DNA of 64,000 nucleotides. Origin: Stenotrophomonas sp. UBA2629 (GTDB lineage Bacteria > Pseudomonadota > Gammaproteobacteria > Xanthomonadales > Xanthomonadaceae). Below are positions 63,380-64,000 of this stretch, piece after piece. The stretch is from positions 72,595 through 136,594 of the forward strand of contig DEOB01000006.1 of the NCBI GenBank assembly GCA_002359895.1, given 5' to 3'. The notes beneath the pieces are model-generated. The model was not told the origin of the DNA. It saw only the letters and a list, made by a program, of their open reading frames with translations, and ran no database searches. The position numbers were made by a program, and so were the translations under genes. Position 1 is the stretch's first letter. Every line of letters begins with the position of its first letter.

Positions 63380-63976
63380 ATGACTTATTCGGATGAAAAT
63401 TGGAGCCACGCACTAGAAGAAACGCTCGCGGCAGGCGAGCGAATTGGAAGGACGAGTGAACAGTTCAACAAAGCCTGCGAACACATCGCTCAGCTTCTGC
63501 AGGACGCATCGGTGCTTCTAGAAACGGGCTCTCATGCAACATCTGCGTTTCTTTCCATATCGGCCCTTGAGGAGACAGCGAAGGTCCACATGGGAACGTA
63601 TCGCTGCTCCACGATCCCCCTCAAGCGATCCAAGGATCCTCTTTACAAGCATGCTCGCAAGCATGAACTGGCCCTTGGACCGACTGTCGCTATGGGATGC
63701 CGCTTGCAGGCAGCGATGGGCGACGTAAGGATGCGCGAATTGATCGAGCTAGGTCGTACGGGTGGTTTGGTACCACTTCGTGAGTCGTCTCTCTATGTAG
63801 AGCAGCGAGGCGAGTTTTTGCAAGTGCCCCGGGAGGCCATACCGCGCGACACCTCCCGAGAGCTCTTGTTGCTTGCTATTGAGTCCTTCGACGATGCTGT
63901 CGTTGGCTATACAGATAAAACCTTCGAACTCTCCGTGCAAACAGATGCATTGTTCCTGAAGTGGGCAAGCGTCTAA
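63380..63976 (+). CDS. AbiV family abortive-infection-like protein
   Basis: A 198-aa protein with the AbiV signature arrangement: ATSAFLSISALEETAKVHMGTY near residues 53-74 (family pattern L-x-I-x-A-L-E-E-x-x-K) and YKHARKHELAL near 95. AbiV blocks phage protein synthesis in lactococci and belongs to the HEPN superfamily. It starts 12 bp after the attC core and its stop lies in the next attC core, so it is a complete cassette. Function here is inferred from family resemblance. Confidence 0.8.
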   Translation: MTYSDENWSHALEETLAAGERIGRTSEQFNKACEHIAQLLQDASVLLETGSHATSAFLSISALEETAKVHMGTYRCSTIPLKRSKDPLYKHARKHELALGPTVAMGCRLQAAMGDVRMRELIELGRTGGLVPLRESSLYVEQRGEFLQVPREAIPRDTSRELLLLAIESFDDAVVGYTDKTFELSVQTDALFLKWASV

Positions 63977-64000
63977 CAATTCCGTAAGGAAACCCCTGTC
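63971..64000 (+). repeat. Start of a third attC site, cut by window end
   Basis: GTCTAAC (63971-63977) is a perfect left core, followed by AATTC as in the site at 63310. The right core lies beyond 64000. Confidence 0.7.

Larger units (their letters stand above)
57468..64000. mobile_element. Element 2: P4-type integrative island, right end outside window
   Basis: Begins at the 3' end of tRNA-Ile with a P4-type integrase reading away from the tRNA, the standard genomic-island layout. Contains small unknown genes, a DUF4041/GIY-YIG protein and an integron-like gene-cassette array. No second copy of the tRNA 3' end was found up to 64000, so the boundary is not visible, and the cassette array could belong to the chromosome instead. 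Confidence 0.75.

Overview
The window looks like a chromosome segment of a high-GC gammaproteobacterium of the Xanthomonadaceae, closest in feel to Stenotrophomonas/Xanthomonas. This rests on the dense high-GC coding, the housekeeping neighbourhoods (tsaC-topA-GYF/RDD-smg-dprA-LysM, def-fmt-rsmB, ribA-lpxL-dtd-rpoD) and the scattered CCCCTCTCCCGC palindromes. The genus assignment is inference; no 16S rRNA gene is present.

Layout. (1) 17-11447: one tightly packed plus-strand operon for mannose-rich glycans: GH92 alpha-mannosidase, LacI regulator, FucP-type sugar permease, PfkB fructokinase, AGE-family mannose isomerase, GH2 beta-mannosidase and a GH47 alpha-1,2-mannosidase lipoprotein. Together they would trim alpha- and beta-linked mannose, import the sugar, isomerise mannose to fructose and phosphorylate it to fructose-6-phosphate. 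(2) 11645-33106: core genes (priA, MATE pump, sppA, SDR, two DUF4124 proteins, tsaC, topA, smg, dprA, LysM protein, def, fmt, rsmB). (3) 33256-41117: envelope-glycan genes (three or four glycosyltransferases, O-antigen ligase/polymerase-like protein, asparagine-synthase-like amidotransferase, CDP-glycerol-transferase-like protein). (4) 41149-47832: PH-domain membrane proteins, ribA-like, lpxL-like, dtd, rpoD.

(5) 48093-64000 is accessory. A tRNA-Ile(CAT) gene is the landing site of two tandem elements. Element 1 (about 48134-57391) entered inside the tRNA: a 41-bp copy of the tRNA 5' half is left at 48093-48133 and the complete tRNA sits at 57392-57467, only 10 bp after the element's integrase gene. 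Element 1 is small and satellite-like: integrase, ribbon-helix-helix regulator, excisionase-like protein, small early genes, a replication-type protein with iteron-like repeats inside its gene, an HK97-type capsid protein and a tail-tip-like fragment, but no portal, terminase or protease. Element 2 begins directly at the tRNA 3' end with a P4-type integrase and runs out of the window. It carries small unknown genes, a membrane-anchored DUF4041/GIY-YIG protein, and, at 62000-64000, integron gene cassettes separated by recognisable attC sites. Two of the cassettes encode proteins with an R-x4-H HEPN-like motif and the third an AbiV-like protein; no integron integrase is visible. A further R-x4-H protein is the first gene of element 1. 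The accessory right third is the most interesting part of the window.
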